64,000 nt of DNA from Streptomyces spiralis (GTDB lineage Bacteria; Actinomycetota; Actinomycetes; Streptomycetales; Streptomycetaceae), in NCBI RefSeq assembly GCF_014654675.1, contig NZ_BNBC01000005.1:1-64000 (forward strand), read 5' to 3'. Positions 30,864 to 39,154 of the stretch are shown here, piece after piece (position 1 is the first letter of the stretch; each line of letters opens with the position of its first letter). The notes under the pieces were generated by a model. It was not told the origin of the DNA, did not search any database, and saw only the letters and a list, made by a program, of their open reading frames with translations. The position numbers and the translations under genes were made by a program.

Positions 30864-32423
30864 TCATGCTGCTTCCGTCCGGTCGGCCGCCATGCCGGCC
30901 GCGTCCAGCAACGCGGTTCCGACGATCAGATCGGCGCCGCCGAACTCGGGGTCGTCCAGCTCGGTGCCGTCGTCCACGGCGAACAGCAGCTTCTCCTCGC
31001 CCTGCCGGTAGGCGGTGCCGACGGCCGGGCTGGCCGCGTGGACCGCCAGCAGGGCGACCAGGTAGGCGAGATCGGGGTCCCCGGTGCGCCGGGCCTCGGC
31101 CAGCAGTCCGGACAGCCTGCGCGGCGCGTCCGCCGGGAGGTCGAGCAGTTCCGTCGCCGCCGCCAGCTGCTCCTCGCTGAACCGGCTGTCGTCGGGGGTG
31201 GCGATCAGGTCGGGCTCGGGCATCTCCGCGCCCAGGTGCTCCCGCTCCACGGGCGGGGTGAGCAACAGGTCCACGAGGTCGCCGACCCGGACGGACACCG
31301 GTGTGCGCAGCCCGGTGCCGCGCGCGAAGAAGGCGTCCGTGACGCGGATCGCCTGCTCCAGGGGCAGCGGCAGGGTCGGCGCGAGCAGGTGGCCGTAGAG
31401 GTCCGTCCCGGAGGTGGTCAGGGGGGTGGCGAAGGCCTGACGGTCCTGCTCGGCGCGGAAGAGGGGGCCGGCCTCCAGCAGCCGGGTCTGCAGCTGGGTG
31501 TGCCGGCGGATGCAGTCCTTGACGATGTCGACGAGCTCGGCGGCGCGCCGCTTGTGCTCGGGCTCCTCGGACTCGTCGCGCGCCTTGCGGATGTTGGTCA
31601 GGATCGCGTTCTCGTGCCGGTAGCGGTCGGCGACGTGGTCCAGGGCCTCGGTGATCATGTCCGGTACGGCGCGCAGCCAGTCCACCGCACGGACGTTGCG
31701 CCGGGTGGCGTCCAGGGCTCGGCGCAGGCTCTCCGAGTACTGCACGGTGCGGTAGCGGGCCTGCTCGGCGGCGAGCTGGGCGTCGGCGAGGCGGCCGCGG
31801 CTGATGAGCACCTCCAGCTTGACCTCGGCGGCGATCTGCGCGCTGGTGACGTCGGTGTCGAGGGCGCCCACGAGGACGTTGACCGCCTCGTCCGTGGTGC
31901 GCAGGTAGACGCTGCCGCCGGGGCCGGGCACCTCCTCGATCAGCTTGAAGTCGTAGTCCCGGCGCACGTACGTACCGTCCGGCGCGAACGTGCCGTAGAC
32001 CGCGCGGAAGCCCCGGTCGACGCTGCCGACGTTGATCAGGTTCTCCAGGACCCAGCGGGCCACCCGCTCGTGCTCGGCGGCCGGCCGCTGCGGGGCCTGG
32101 GCGGCGACGCGCGGCAGCAGCCGGGCCACGATCTGCTCGTGGTCGGCGCCGGTGTCGAAGTCCATGTTGAGCGTGACGAGGTCGATGGCGGCGAGCGCGA
32201 CCTCGGCCATGCCGTACACCGAGTACTCGCCCGCGAGGTTCGCCTTGCGCGTGTCGAGGTCGTGCAGCGGCGCGGTGCAGGCGAGCGCGCGCAGCCTCCG
32301 CGCCAGCCCCTCGTCGGCGGCCGGCCCCGGGGCAGGGCGCGGCCCCGCGCTGAGCTGGGGCGGAACACGGTCCGTCGATGCAGGCGAAGTCACGGTGCAC
32401 AGACTAGGTCCTCGGTCTGACAT
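30864..32423 (-). CDS. MksF/JetA-like (kleisin-like) subunit
   Basis: 519-residue soluble protein, first gene of the operon. The N-terminal half has helix-rich winged-helix-like segments (ERVARWVLENLINVG, then YDFKLIEEV and VYLRTTDEAVNVLVGALD). Then come long amphipathic helices (LISRGRLADAQLAAEQARYR, SLRRALDATRRNVRAVDWL), as in the four-helix bundle of MukF/JetA, and a C-terminal domain with an acidic linker. Size and first position match mksF/jetA. The start is uncertain (ATG 32423 or GTG 32390); neither has a strong ribosome site. Confidence 0.6.
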   Translation of the reverse strand: MSDRGPSLCTVTSPASTDRVPPQLSAGPRPAPGPAADEGLARRLRALACTAPLHDLDTRKANLAGEYSVYGMAEVALAAIDLVTLNMDFDTGADHEQIVARLLPRVAAQAPQRPAAEHERVARWVLENLINVGSVDRGFRAVYGTFAPDGTYVRRDYDFKLIEEVPGPGGSVYLRTTDEAVNVLVGALDTDVTSAQIAAEVKLEVLISRGRLADAQLAAEQARYRTVQYSESLRRALDATRRNVRAVDWLRAVPDMITEALDHVADRYRHENAILTNIRKARDESEEPEHKRRAAELVDIVKDCIRRHTQLQTRLLEAGPLFRAEQDRQAFATPLTTSGTDLYGHLLAPTLPLPLEQAIRVTDAFFARGTGLRTPVSVRVGDLVDLLLTPPVEREHLGAEMPEPDLIATPDDSRFSEEQLAAATELLDLPADAPRRLSGLLAEARRTGDPDLAYLVALLAVHAASPAVGTAYRQGEEKLLFAVDDGTELDDPEFGGADLIVGTALLDAAGMAADRTEAA

Positions 32424-32522
32424 CGACCCAAACGGCGCAGACGCACCCTCGGGGCCACCGCGGTCGCACCCGGTGCGCGGGACCCCCGGCGCGGTTCCCG
32501 ACCCGCGATCCCCGACCCCCAG

Positions 32523-32580
32523 CTCCGACGCCCGGCTTCGACCCGCGCCCCCCGACTCCGACGCCCGGCTTCGACCCGCG
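32523..32580. repeat. Two tandem 25-bp direct repeats, 33-bp period
   Basis: A 25-bp sequence beginning CTCCGACGCCCGGCTTCGAC occurs at 32523-32547 and again at 32556-32580 with identical bases and an 8-bp spacer. Shorter related pieces (CGACCCGCGA, GACCCCCAG) flank it. It lies in the 185-bp gap upstream of the kleisin-like gene and downstream of the GntR gene. With two full copies it is a local tandem duplication, not a CRISPR. Confidence 0.85.
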
Positions 32581-32608
32581 ACCTACGACCCCGGCTTCCC
32601 GCTCCCGC

Positions 32609-33304
32609 CTACGCGTCCTCACCGACGCGCCGCCGGTACACCTCCACGACCTTCTCCAGCGAGTCGTCGAGGTAGACCGCGAGCATCTTCTCCGCCCCGT
32701 CCCGGTCGCCGGCCTGGAGGGCCTGGAGGATCTGCTGGTTGCGGGTGAGGTACGGCTCGTGCAGCCGCCGCGGCTCGTCCACGACGTGGAAGGCGAGGCG
32801 CAGTTCCGCGAAGACGCTGCGCATCAGTTCGTCGGTGCGCTCACTGCCCGCGAGCGCCACCAGCTCGGTGTGGAAGTGGATGTTGGCCGTGCCCAGCTCT
32901 TTCCAGTCGCTTTCGCGGGTGGCCCGCCGTCCCTCGGCGACGGCCTCGGCCAGCCCGTCCACCGCGTACGGCGCCGGTCCGAGCCCCCGTACGACGGCGC
33001 ACTCCACGAGGCGGCGGGTGCGGTAGATGTCCTCGACGTCCTCGACGGTCAGCACCCGTACGAAGACACCGCGGTTCAACTCGTGGACGAGCAGCCGCTC
33101 GTGCGTCAGCAGCCGGAACGCCTCGCGCAGCGTGTTGCGGGAGACCCCGAGCGCGCCGCCGATGCTGTCCTCCGACAGCCGGGTGCCCGGCGGGAAGTAG
33201 CCGTCGGCGATGCGGCTTCTGAGGATGTCCGAGACGCGCTCGGCGGTGCTGGTGCGGCCCAGCAGGGCGCGGTCGTCGGCCAGTCCCTTCAGCTGCTCTG
33301 CCAT
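32609..33304 (-). CDS. GntR-family regulator, FCD (FadR) subfamily
   Basis: 231-residue transcription factor. The N-terminal winged helix (about residues 20-85: RIADGYFPPGTRLSEDSIGGALGVSRNTLREAF written in parts: DSIGGALGVSRNTLREAF is the recognition region) is followed by an all-helical FCD ligand domain with metal/organic-acid-binding residues (ELGTANIHFHTELVALAG). FCD members usually sense carboxylic acids. It is divergent from an MFS-DUF1445 operon, with a 17-bp palindrome in between, so it probably represses that operon and itself. Confidence 0.92.
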   Translation of the reverse strand: MAEQLKGLADDRALLGRTSTAERVSDILRSRIADGYFPPGTRLSEDSIGGALGVSRNTLREAFRLLTHERLLVHELNRGVFVRVLTVEDVEDIYRTRRLVECAVVRGLGPAPYAVDGLAEAVAEGRRATRESDWKELGTANIHFHTELVALAGSERTDELMRSVFAELRLAFHVVDEPRRLHEPYLTRNQQILQALQAGDRDGAEKMLAVYLDDSLEKVVEVYRRRVGEDA

Positions 33305-33353
33305 GCCCGGAATTCAACCGCAGATCCGAGAACGAGACAACGGGGGTATTGAA

Positions 33354-33370
33354 GGATCGTTCAACGATCC
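33354..33370. promoter_or_regulatory. Palindromic operator between FCD regulator and MFS operon
   Basis: GGATCGTT-C-AACGATCC is a perfect 8-bp inverted repeat around one base. It lies 50 bp upstream of the regulator start and 118 bp upstream of the MFS start, preceded by ATTGAA and followed by a possible -10 TACCTT for the plus-strand operon. FCD-GntR proteins typically bind short palindromes of this size. Confidence 0.65.
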
Positions 33371-33487
33371 CCTACCTTGCTGGGCACGGCACCGTCCCGT
33401 CCCCGCCCGCCCGGGCACCGGTGCCGCCGCTTCCGCACGGCACTGCTCACTCCCCAGCACCCTCCGTCCCTCAACTGCGAGGTGCCC

Positions 33488-34807
33488 ATGAGCATGACCC
33501 CTCCACCGCAGGCCCTGACCTCGGGCAAACGCCCCCGACGCGGTGAACGCGACTCCGGCGACGGCGCGTTGGGCTGGCTGCGCGCCCTGGATCCACGGGG
33601 CCGACGCGCCTTCGCCGGCGCGTTCGGCGGCTATGCGCTGGACTCGTACGACTACTTCACGCTGCCGCTGAGCATGGTGGCGCTGGCCTCGTACTTCGGC
33701 CTGGACAGCGGCCAGACGGGCCTGTTCACCACCGTCACCCTGGTCGTGTCCGCGATCGGCGGCGCCGTCGCCGGCGTGGTCGCCGACCGGGTCGGCCGGG
33801 TCCGGGCGCTGATGATCACGGTGATCACCTACGCCGTGTTCACCGTCGCCTGCGGTTTCGCGCCCACCTACGAGACGCTGCTGGTCTTCCGCGCCCTGCA
33901 GGGTCTCGGTTTCGGCGGCGAGTGGGCGGTCGGCGCGATCCTGGTCGCCGAGTACGCGAGCGCGAAGCACCGGGGCCGCACGCTCGGCGCGGTGCAGAGC
34001 TCCTGGGCGGTCGGCTGGGCGCTGGCCGCGGTCGTCTACACGCTGGTGTTCTCCTTCGCCGGCGACGACCTGGCCTGGCGCGTGATGTTCTGGACGGGGG
34101 CGCTGCCCGCGCTGCTGGTGGTGTGGCTGCGCCGCCGGGTGCACGACGCGCCGCAGGCGATGGCGGTGCGCGAACAGAGCGCGCGGAGAGGCTCGTTCGC
34201 GGCCATCTTCACGCCGGGCACGGCCGACTCCCCGGGGCTGCTGCGCACCACGGTCTTCGCGGGCCTGCTCTCCACGGGCGTCCAGGGCGGCTACTACACG
34301 CTGGCCACGTGGGTGCCGACGTACCTGAAGACGGAACGGGGCCTGTCGGTCGTCGGGACCGGCTCGTACCTCACGTTCCTGATCTCGGGGGCCTTCGCCG
34401 GCTATCTGACCGGCGGTCACCTCACCGACCGGCTGGGCCGGCGGCGCAACATCTGGCTGTTCGCGCTGCTGTCGGCCCTGTGCGTCGTGGTCTACGCGAA
34501 CATCCCGAGCGGTGCGAACACCCTGCTGCTGATACTGGGTTTCCCGCTGGGCTTCTGCATGTCGGCGATCTTCAGCGGTTTCGGCTCCTACCTGAGCGAG
34601 CTGTACCCGACGGCGGTGCGCGGCACCGGTCAGGGCTTCACGTACAACACGGGCCGGGCCGTCGGCGCCGTCTTCCCCACCCTGGTGGGCTTCCTGGCGG
34701 ACAGCTGGGGCGTGGGCGGGGCGCTGGTCTTCGGCGCGGTCGGCTACGGCCTGGCGGCGCTGGCGCTGCTGGGGCTGCCCGAGACGCGCGGGAAGGAGCT
34801 GGCGTGA
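33488..34807 (+). CDS. MFS metabolite/H+ symporter
   Basis: Twelve-helix importer of about 439 residues in the sialate/aromatic-acid type branch of the MFS: N-terminal [18 protein letters not shown] with charged residues in helix 1, loop 2-3 [29 protein letters not shown] in helix 4, and loop 8-9 [11 protein letters not shown]. The ATG at 33488 has GCGAGGT upstream. Its stop overlaps the GTG of the next gene (GTGA), so transporter and enzyme are coupled. It is regulated by the divergent FCD-GntR protein (inference). The substrate is probably a small carboxylate or amino-acid derivative. Confidence 0.88.
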   Translation: MSMTPPPQALTSGKRPRRGERDSGDGALGWLRALDPRGRRAFAGAFGGYALDSYDYFTLPLSMVALASYFGLDSGQTGLFTTVTLVVSAIGGAVAGVVADRVGRVRALMITVITYAVFTVACGFAPTYETLLVFRALQGLGFGGEWAVGAILVAEYASAKHRGRTLGAVQSSWAVGWALAAVVYTLVFSFAGDDLAWRVMFWTGALPALLVVWLRRRVHDAPQAMAVREQSARRGSFAAIFTPGTADSPGLLRTTVFAGLLSTGVQGGYYTLATWVPTYLKTERGLSVVGTGSYLTFLISGAFAGYLTGGHLTDRLGRRRNIWLFALLSALCVVVYANIPSGANTLLLILGFPLGFCMSAIFSGFGSYLSELYPTAVRGTGQGFTYNTGRAVGAVFPTLVGFLADSWGVGGALVFGAVGYGLAALALLGLPETRGKELA

Positions 34808-35685
34808 GCCGCACGGACACCACCGGGACCACGCCGGGCGTGCACGTCGTGGAGTCCCGCCGTCCGGCCGGGGCGCAGGACCGTCCTGTGGTCCTCGTCG
34901 ACGAGCACGCGCGCGCGTGGAGCCCGCACACGGCCCGGGAACGCTTCCGCGACGGGCTGGCGGGCCCGACGGCCGGGGTCGCCGCGGGGCACACCCAGGT
35001 GAACCTGATCTCGGTCCCCGCGGACTGGGCGTACGAGACGCTGCTCTTCTGCCAGCGCAACCCGAAGCCGTGTCCGGTCCTGGACGTCACCGACGCCGGT
35101 TCCTTCCGGACCGTCCTCGCCGACGGCGCCGACCTGCGCACCGACCTGCCGCGCTACCGGGTGTGGCGGGAGGGCGAACTGGTGGAGGAGCCGACGGACG
35201 TGCGCGGGCACTGGCGGGGCGACCTGGTGACGTTCCTGATCGGGTGCAGCTTCACCTTCGAGTGGGCGCTTTCGTCCGCGGGCGTCCCGATCCGCCACAT
35301 CGAGCAGGGACGCAACGTCCCCATGTATGTGACGAGCCGTCAGTGCAGGTCGGCCGGGCGGCTGCACGGCCCCATGGTGGTGTCCATGCGTCCGGTGCCG
35401 CCGCGCCACCTGCCGGCGGCCATCCGGGAGAGCGGACTGCTCCCGGCGGTGCACGGCAGCCCGGTTCACTGCGGCGATCCGTCCGCGCTGGGCATCGCGG
35501 ACCTCGCCCGTCCCGACTTCGGCGACCCGGTGGCGACCGAGCCGGACGACATTCCGGTGTTCTGGGCCTGCGGGGTGACTCCGCAGGCGGCGGTGATGGC
35601 CTCCCGGCCGCCGTTCGCCATCACTCACGCACCGGGGCAGATGTTCCTGACCGACGCCCGCGACGAGCAGTACCGCGTGGCCTGA
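34804..35685 (+). CDS. DUF1445 / D-glutamate cyclase-like putative hydro-lyase
   Basis: 293-residue cytoplasmic enzyme of the DUF1445 family. Recognisable blocks are [60 protein letters not shown] and [13 protein letters not shown]. The mammalian relative converts D-glutamate to 5-oxo-D-proline; bacterial members are annotated as putative hydro-lyases with no fixed substrate. The GTG overlaps the MFS stop by four bases. Its substrate is presumably what the coupled transporter imports. Confidence 0.85.
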   Translation: MSRTDTTGTTPGVHVVESRRPAGAQDRPVVLVDEHARAWSPHTARERFRDGLAGPTAGVAAGHTQVNLISVPADWAYETLLFCQRNPKPCPVLDVTDAGSFRTVLADGADLRTDLPRYRVWREGELVEEPTDVRGHWRGDLVTFLIGCSFTFEWALSSAGVPIRHIEQGRNVPMYVTSRQCRSAGRLHGPMVVSMRPVPPRHLPAAIRESGLLPAVHGSPVHCGDPSALGIADLARPDFGDPVATEPDDIPVFWACGVTPQAAVMASRPPFAITHAPGQMFLTDARDEQYRVA

Positions 35686-35822
35686 GGAGACGCCGTGGAT
35701 CCACGACCTCCGCCTCGGCGCCCTCCTTGACCGATCCGCACCCGACAGATCCGCACGCCGACCTCCGCGAGGGGTTCGGCAGGGCATGGTGCCGGGGGTG
35801 GTGCTCACGCGCGGCCCGGGTC

Positions 35823-36677
35823 TCACGCCACCTCCGCTCCTGATGGCTCCGCCCACGGCAGTGCGGCCAGGGCCGCCGACACCGCGGCCGATGCGCGCAG
35901 GTCGAGTTGGAAGCGGGTGCCGCGGGCGTGGTGGCGCAGGTCGTCGGCGGCCAGGGTCAGCAGCTGCGGCAGCAGGTCCGCGCAGCGGCGGGCCACCCAT
36001 GCGCTGCCCGCAGTGGCCAGCCACCACAGACTCGCCCACCGGGTCGGAACCGGGAACTCCGGCTCAGGCGACGGCGCGGGGCCTGACGCCAGGCCCGCCT
36101 CGGCGAGCAGCGCGTGGAAGCGGAGGGCGAACTGCCGGTGCCCGCGCTCCGAGGGGTGCAGCCGGTCCGCGCTCCACATCGTCCGGTCGGTGAGCCACTC
36201 CCCCTCGTCGGCGTGCAGGTGGACGGCCCCGTACCGGTCGGACAGCGCGTGTACGACGGTGTTGACCGCGCCCTGCCTACGGGCCAGCGGGCGGGCCAGC
36301 GCGCTCGGCAGGCCCAGCACGGCACCCGGATCGGGCAGGCATGCCGTGAGCAGAACGGCGCCCTGGCCGGTGCAGGTCCCGTACACCCGGTCGAGCCGGG
36401 CGGCCACGGCGCGGATGTCGAAGGTGTGTCGCAGCGTGTCGTTGACGCCGACGACGACGGACACGAGGTCGGGCCGCAGCGCCAGGGCGGCCGGGGTCTG
36501 CCGTTCCAGCACGTCCCGGGTCTGCGCGCCGCTGACCGCGAGGTTGGTGAACTCCACGGGCTCCTCGGCGAGCCCGTCCGCCAGCAGTGCGGCCCAGCCG
36601 CGCCGGCCGCTGCCGACGGGGGCGCCCACCCCCTCGGTCAGCGAGTCACCGAGGGCGACGAAACGAACGGGGCTCAT
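35823..36677 (-). CDS. SGNH/GDSL hydrolase
   Basis: 284-residue esterase/lipase-type protein. Block I FVALGDSLTEGVGAP carries the nucleophilic Ser, block III is VVGVNDTLR, and block V DRLHPSERGH carries the Asp-His pair. There is no signal peptide, so it is cytoplasmic. Its ATG overlaps the stop of the upstream glycosyltransferase (ATGA). The context suggests it removes or transfers acyl groups on a glycolipid made by the two glycosyltransferases, but this is inference. Confidence 0.9.
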   Translation of the reverse strand: MSPVRFVALGDSLTEGVGAPVGSGRRGWAALLADGLAEEPVEFTNLAVSGAQTRDVLERQTPAALALRPDLVSVVVGVNDTLRHTFDIRAVAARLDRVYGTCTGQGAVLLTACLPDPGAVLGLPSALARPLARRQGAVNTVVHALSDRYGAVHLHADEGEWLTDRTMWSADRLHPSERGHRQFALRFHALLAEAGLASGPAPSPEPEFPVPTRWASLWWLATAGSAWVARRCADLLPQLLTLAADDLRHHARGTRFQLDLRASAAVSAALAALPWAEPSGAEVA

Positions 36678-37837
36678 GGCGCCGCTTCCGGGGCGAGCCG
36701 GCGGGAGAGCACCGGCGCGTCGTGGGCGGCGAGGAACGCCGTCACGGAGGTGTCCCAGCCGAAGCACTCCGCACGCGCGCGTGCCGCCTGCCTCCGTTCG
36801 GGCTCGGGTCGTGTCAGGAGCGCCGCCACGGCGTCCGCGAAGGCCTCGCCGCCGTCCCCGGCCGTGGCGCCGGCCGAGCCGATCACCTCCGGCAGCGCGG
36901 AGGAGGCGCTCGCGACCACGGGCGTACCGCAGGCCATGGCCTCCAGGGCGGCCAGCCCGAACGTCTCGGCCGGCCCGGGAGCCAGGCAGACGTCGGCGCA
37001 GGCCTGGAGCGCGCCGAGCAGCGCGCGGTCGGAGACGTGCCCTAGGAAGGCGACCGGCAGCGCGCGTTCCCGCGCCCGCTGTTCCAGCCGGGGCCGCAGC
37101 GGACCGTCCCCCGCCACCACGAGCACCGCGCGCCGCCCACGCCGCAGCAGTGTCTCCAGAGTGTCCAGCGCGGTGCCCGGCCGCTTCTCCACCGACAGCC
37201 GGGAGCACATCAGCAGCAGCGCGTCGTCCACGCGCGCGTGCCGGGCGCGCACCCGCGGGTCGCGCAGCGCCGGATGCCGCTCCGTCAGGTCGACGCCGAG
37301 GGGAGCGCGTACGACATTGCGGGCGCCGATCCGCACGAACTCCCGCTCGGCGTACTCGGTGGTGCACACCACGCGCGCGTAGGTGTGCGCGGTGCGGGTG
37401 TTGAGGGCGTCGGCGGCGCGCCGGGACAGGTGGTCCGGCAGGCCCCAGGTGCGCAGCACACCGTCGGCGGACTCGTGCGACACCATCACGGCGGGTATCC
37501 GGGCACGCCGGGCCCAGCGGCCGGTCCAGCGCAGCGTCGTGCGGTCGCAGACCTCCAGGCGGTCGGGGGCCAGCCGCTCCAGCAGGGCGGCCACGCGCCG
37601 CCGGTCGGTCAGGACGCGGTAGCCGCCGGTGCCGGGCAGGGGCGGGCCGGGCAGGGTGATCACACGGCCCTGCTCGGTCTCCCGGTCGGTGTGCCGCTCG
37701 CCGGGGACGATCAGCACCGGTTCGTGGCCGGCCGCCCGGTACCCCTTGCCGAGCTCGCGCAGGGCGGTGCGCAGACCGCCGGAGGCGGGGGTGACGAAGT
37801 TCGCGAGCCGGACGATCCTGAGCGGTCCGCCGGTCAT
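36674..37837 (-). CDS. GT4-family glycosyltransferase
   Basis: 387-residue GT-B fold glycosyltransferase. The N-terminal acceptor domain begins RIVRLANFVTPASGGLRTAL. The C-terminal donor domain has SRLSVEKRPGTALD, the E-x7-E motif in PAETFGLAALEAMACGTPVV, and VVAGDGPLRPRLE. It is probably a mannosyltransferase acting on a lipid or polyprenyl acceptor at the membrane face. Its ATG overlaps the stop of the upstream glycosyltransferase gene and its stop overlaps the SGNH gene start. Confidence 0.9.
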   Translation of the reverse strand: MTGGPLRIVRLANFVTPASGGLRTALRELGKGYRAAGHEPVLIVPGERHTDRETEQGRVITLPGPPLPGTGGYRVLTDRRRVAALLERLAPDRLEVCDRTTLRWTGRWARRARIPAVMVSHESADGVLRTWGLPDHLSRRAADALNTRTAHTYARVVCTTEYAEREFVRIGARNVVRAPLGVDLTERHPALRDPRVRARHARVDDALLLMCSRLSVEKRPGTALDTLETLLRRGRRAVLVVAGDGPLRPRLEQRARERALPVAFLGHVSDRALLGALQACADVCLAPGPAETFGLAALEAMACGTPVVASASSALPEVIGSAGATAGDGGEAFADAVAALLTRPEPERRQAARARAECFGWDTSVTAFLAAHDAPVLSRRLAPEAAP

Positions 37838-38979
37838 GCCGCCACCGCCGTCCGTCGCCCGGCCAGCACCTCGTCGTAGTGACCGAGGAGCTGGTCGCCG
37901 ACGGCCGCCCAGGTGCGGCCCTCGACGGTGGTCCGGCCGGCCGTCCCGTACGCCGTCCTGAGCGCGGGGTCGGCGGCCAGCGACCGCACCGCCTCCCGTA
38001 CGGCGGCCGGGTCGTTCGGCGGGACGAGCAGCCCGGTGCGGCCGTGGGCGACCAGGTCGAGCGGGCCGCCGGCGGCGGGCGCGACGACGGGCACACCGCA
38101 GGCCATGGCCTCCTGCACGGTCTGGCAGAAGGTCTCGAACGGGCCGGTGTGCACGAAGACGTCCAGCGAGGCGAAGATCCGGGCGAGTTCGGCACCGGTG
38201 CGGCGCCCGAGGAAGTGGGTGCCCGGCAGGGCCTCGGTCAGGCGTGCCCGGGAGGGACCGTCGCCCACGACCACGACCTGCACGCCCGGGAGTCCGCAGG
38301 TCCCGGCGAGGAGTTCGACCTGCTTCTCGGGGGCGAGCCGGCCGACGTAGCCGACGATCACCTCGCCGTTCGGGGCGAGTGCGCGGCGCAGCGCCTCGTC
38401 CCGGTGGTGCGGGTGGAAGCGGGCGGTGTCGACACCGCGCGGCCACAGCCTGACCCGGGGCACGCCGTGCGCCTCCAGGTCGCGCAGGGCCGCACCGGAT
38501 GGGGCCAGGGTGCGGTCGGCGGCGCCGTGGACTGAGCGGATGCGGCGCCAGGCGGCGGCCTCCCCCGCGCCCATGTAGGTGCGGGCGTAACCGGCCAGAT
38601 CGGTCTGGTAGACGGCCACGGCCGGGATGCCGAGCCGGGTGGCCGCCGCCATGCCCCGCACGCCGAGGACGAACGGGCTGGCCAGGTGGACGAGGTCGGC
38701 ACGGTGCTCGCTCAGTGCGGCGGCGACCCGCCTGCTGGGCAGGGCGACGCGGACCTGGGGATAGCCCGGGAGCGGAAGGGAGGGCACCCGGACGACGGGC
38801 ACGGCGGGGGCGTCGGCGTACGGCGGCTCGGAGCCGCTCTCGGACGGGGCGGCGGTGGCCGGAGCGACCACGAGCGGCGCGTGGCCGCGGTCGGCGAGGT
38901 GGCGGGCGGTCTGGAGCGCGCAGTGGGCGACGCCGTTCACATCGGGGGGAAAGGATTCGGTCACGATGACGACACGCAT
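37834..38979 (-). CDS. GT4-family glycosyltransferase (GDP-mannose alpha-mannosyltransferase type)
   Basis: 381-residue GT-B enzyme similar in layout to actinobacterial MgtA/PimB-type mannosyltransferases. It starts MRVVIVTESFPPDVNGVAHC, has YVGRLAPEKQVELLAGT, and GPFETFCQTVQEAMACGVPVVAP holds the E-x7-E motif. It is the first gene of a three-gene operon (this gene, second GT4, SGNH hydrolase) with four-base overlaps. The start has no clear ribosome site. The donor sugar is inferred from family resemblance only. Confidence 0.88.
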   Translation of the reverse strand: MRVVIVTESFPPDVNGVAHCALQTARHLADRGHAPLVVAPATAAPSESGSEPPYADAPAVPVVRVPSLPLPGYPQVRVALPSRRVAAALSEHRADLVHLASPFVLGVRGMAAATRLGIPAVAVYQTDLAGYARTYMGAGEAAAWRRIRSVHGAADRTLAPSGAALRDLEAHGVPRVRLWPRGVDTARFHPHHRDEALRRALAPNGEVIVGYVGRLAPEKQVELLAGTCGLPGVQVVVVGDGPSRARLTEALPGTHFLGRRTGAELARIFASLDVFVHTGPFETFCQTVQEAMACGVPVVAPAAGGPLDLVAHGRTGLLVPPNDPAAVREAVRSLAADPALRTAYGTAGRTTVEGRTWAAVGDQLLGHYDEVLAGRRTAVAA

Positions 38980-39154
38980 ACCGGTGTTGTCGCCGCGCCG
39001 GACGTGAACGCGTCAACGTCGATCTTTCCGGCCGAGGAACGTCCCATGAGCGTTGGGCGCCCCACCCGGGCGGGTCAGCCCGTGTCCATGCGCCCCTGCC
39101 TCGCGGGCCACCGGACGTTCACCCGACGGGCGGACCAGGGTCGTTCCGAGACGT

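Noticed and set aside
32523-32580. CRISPR-like repeat
   Set aside because: Only two copies, 8-bp spacer, no cas genes, repeats not palindromic; a local duplication.
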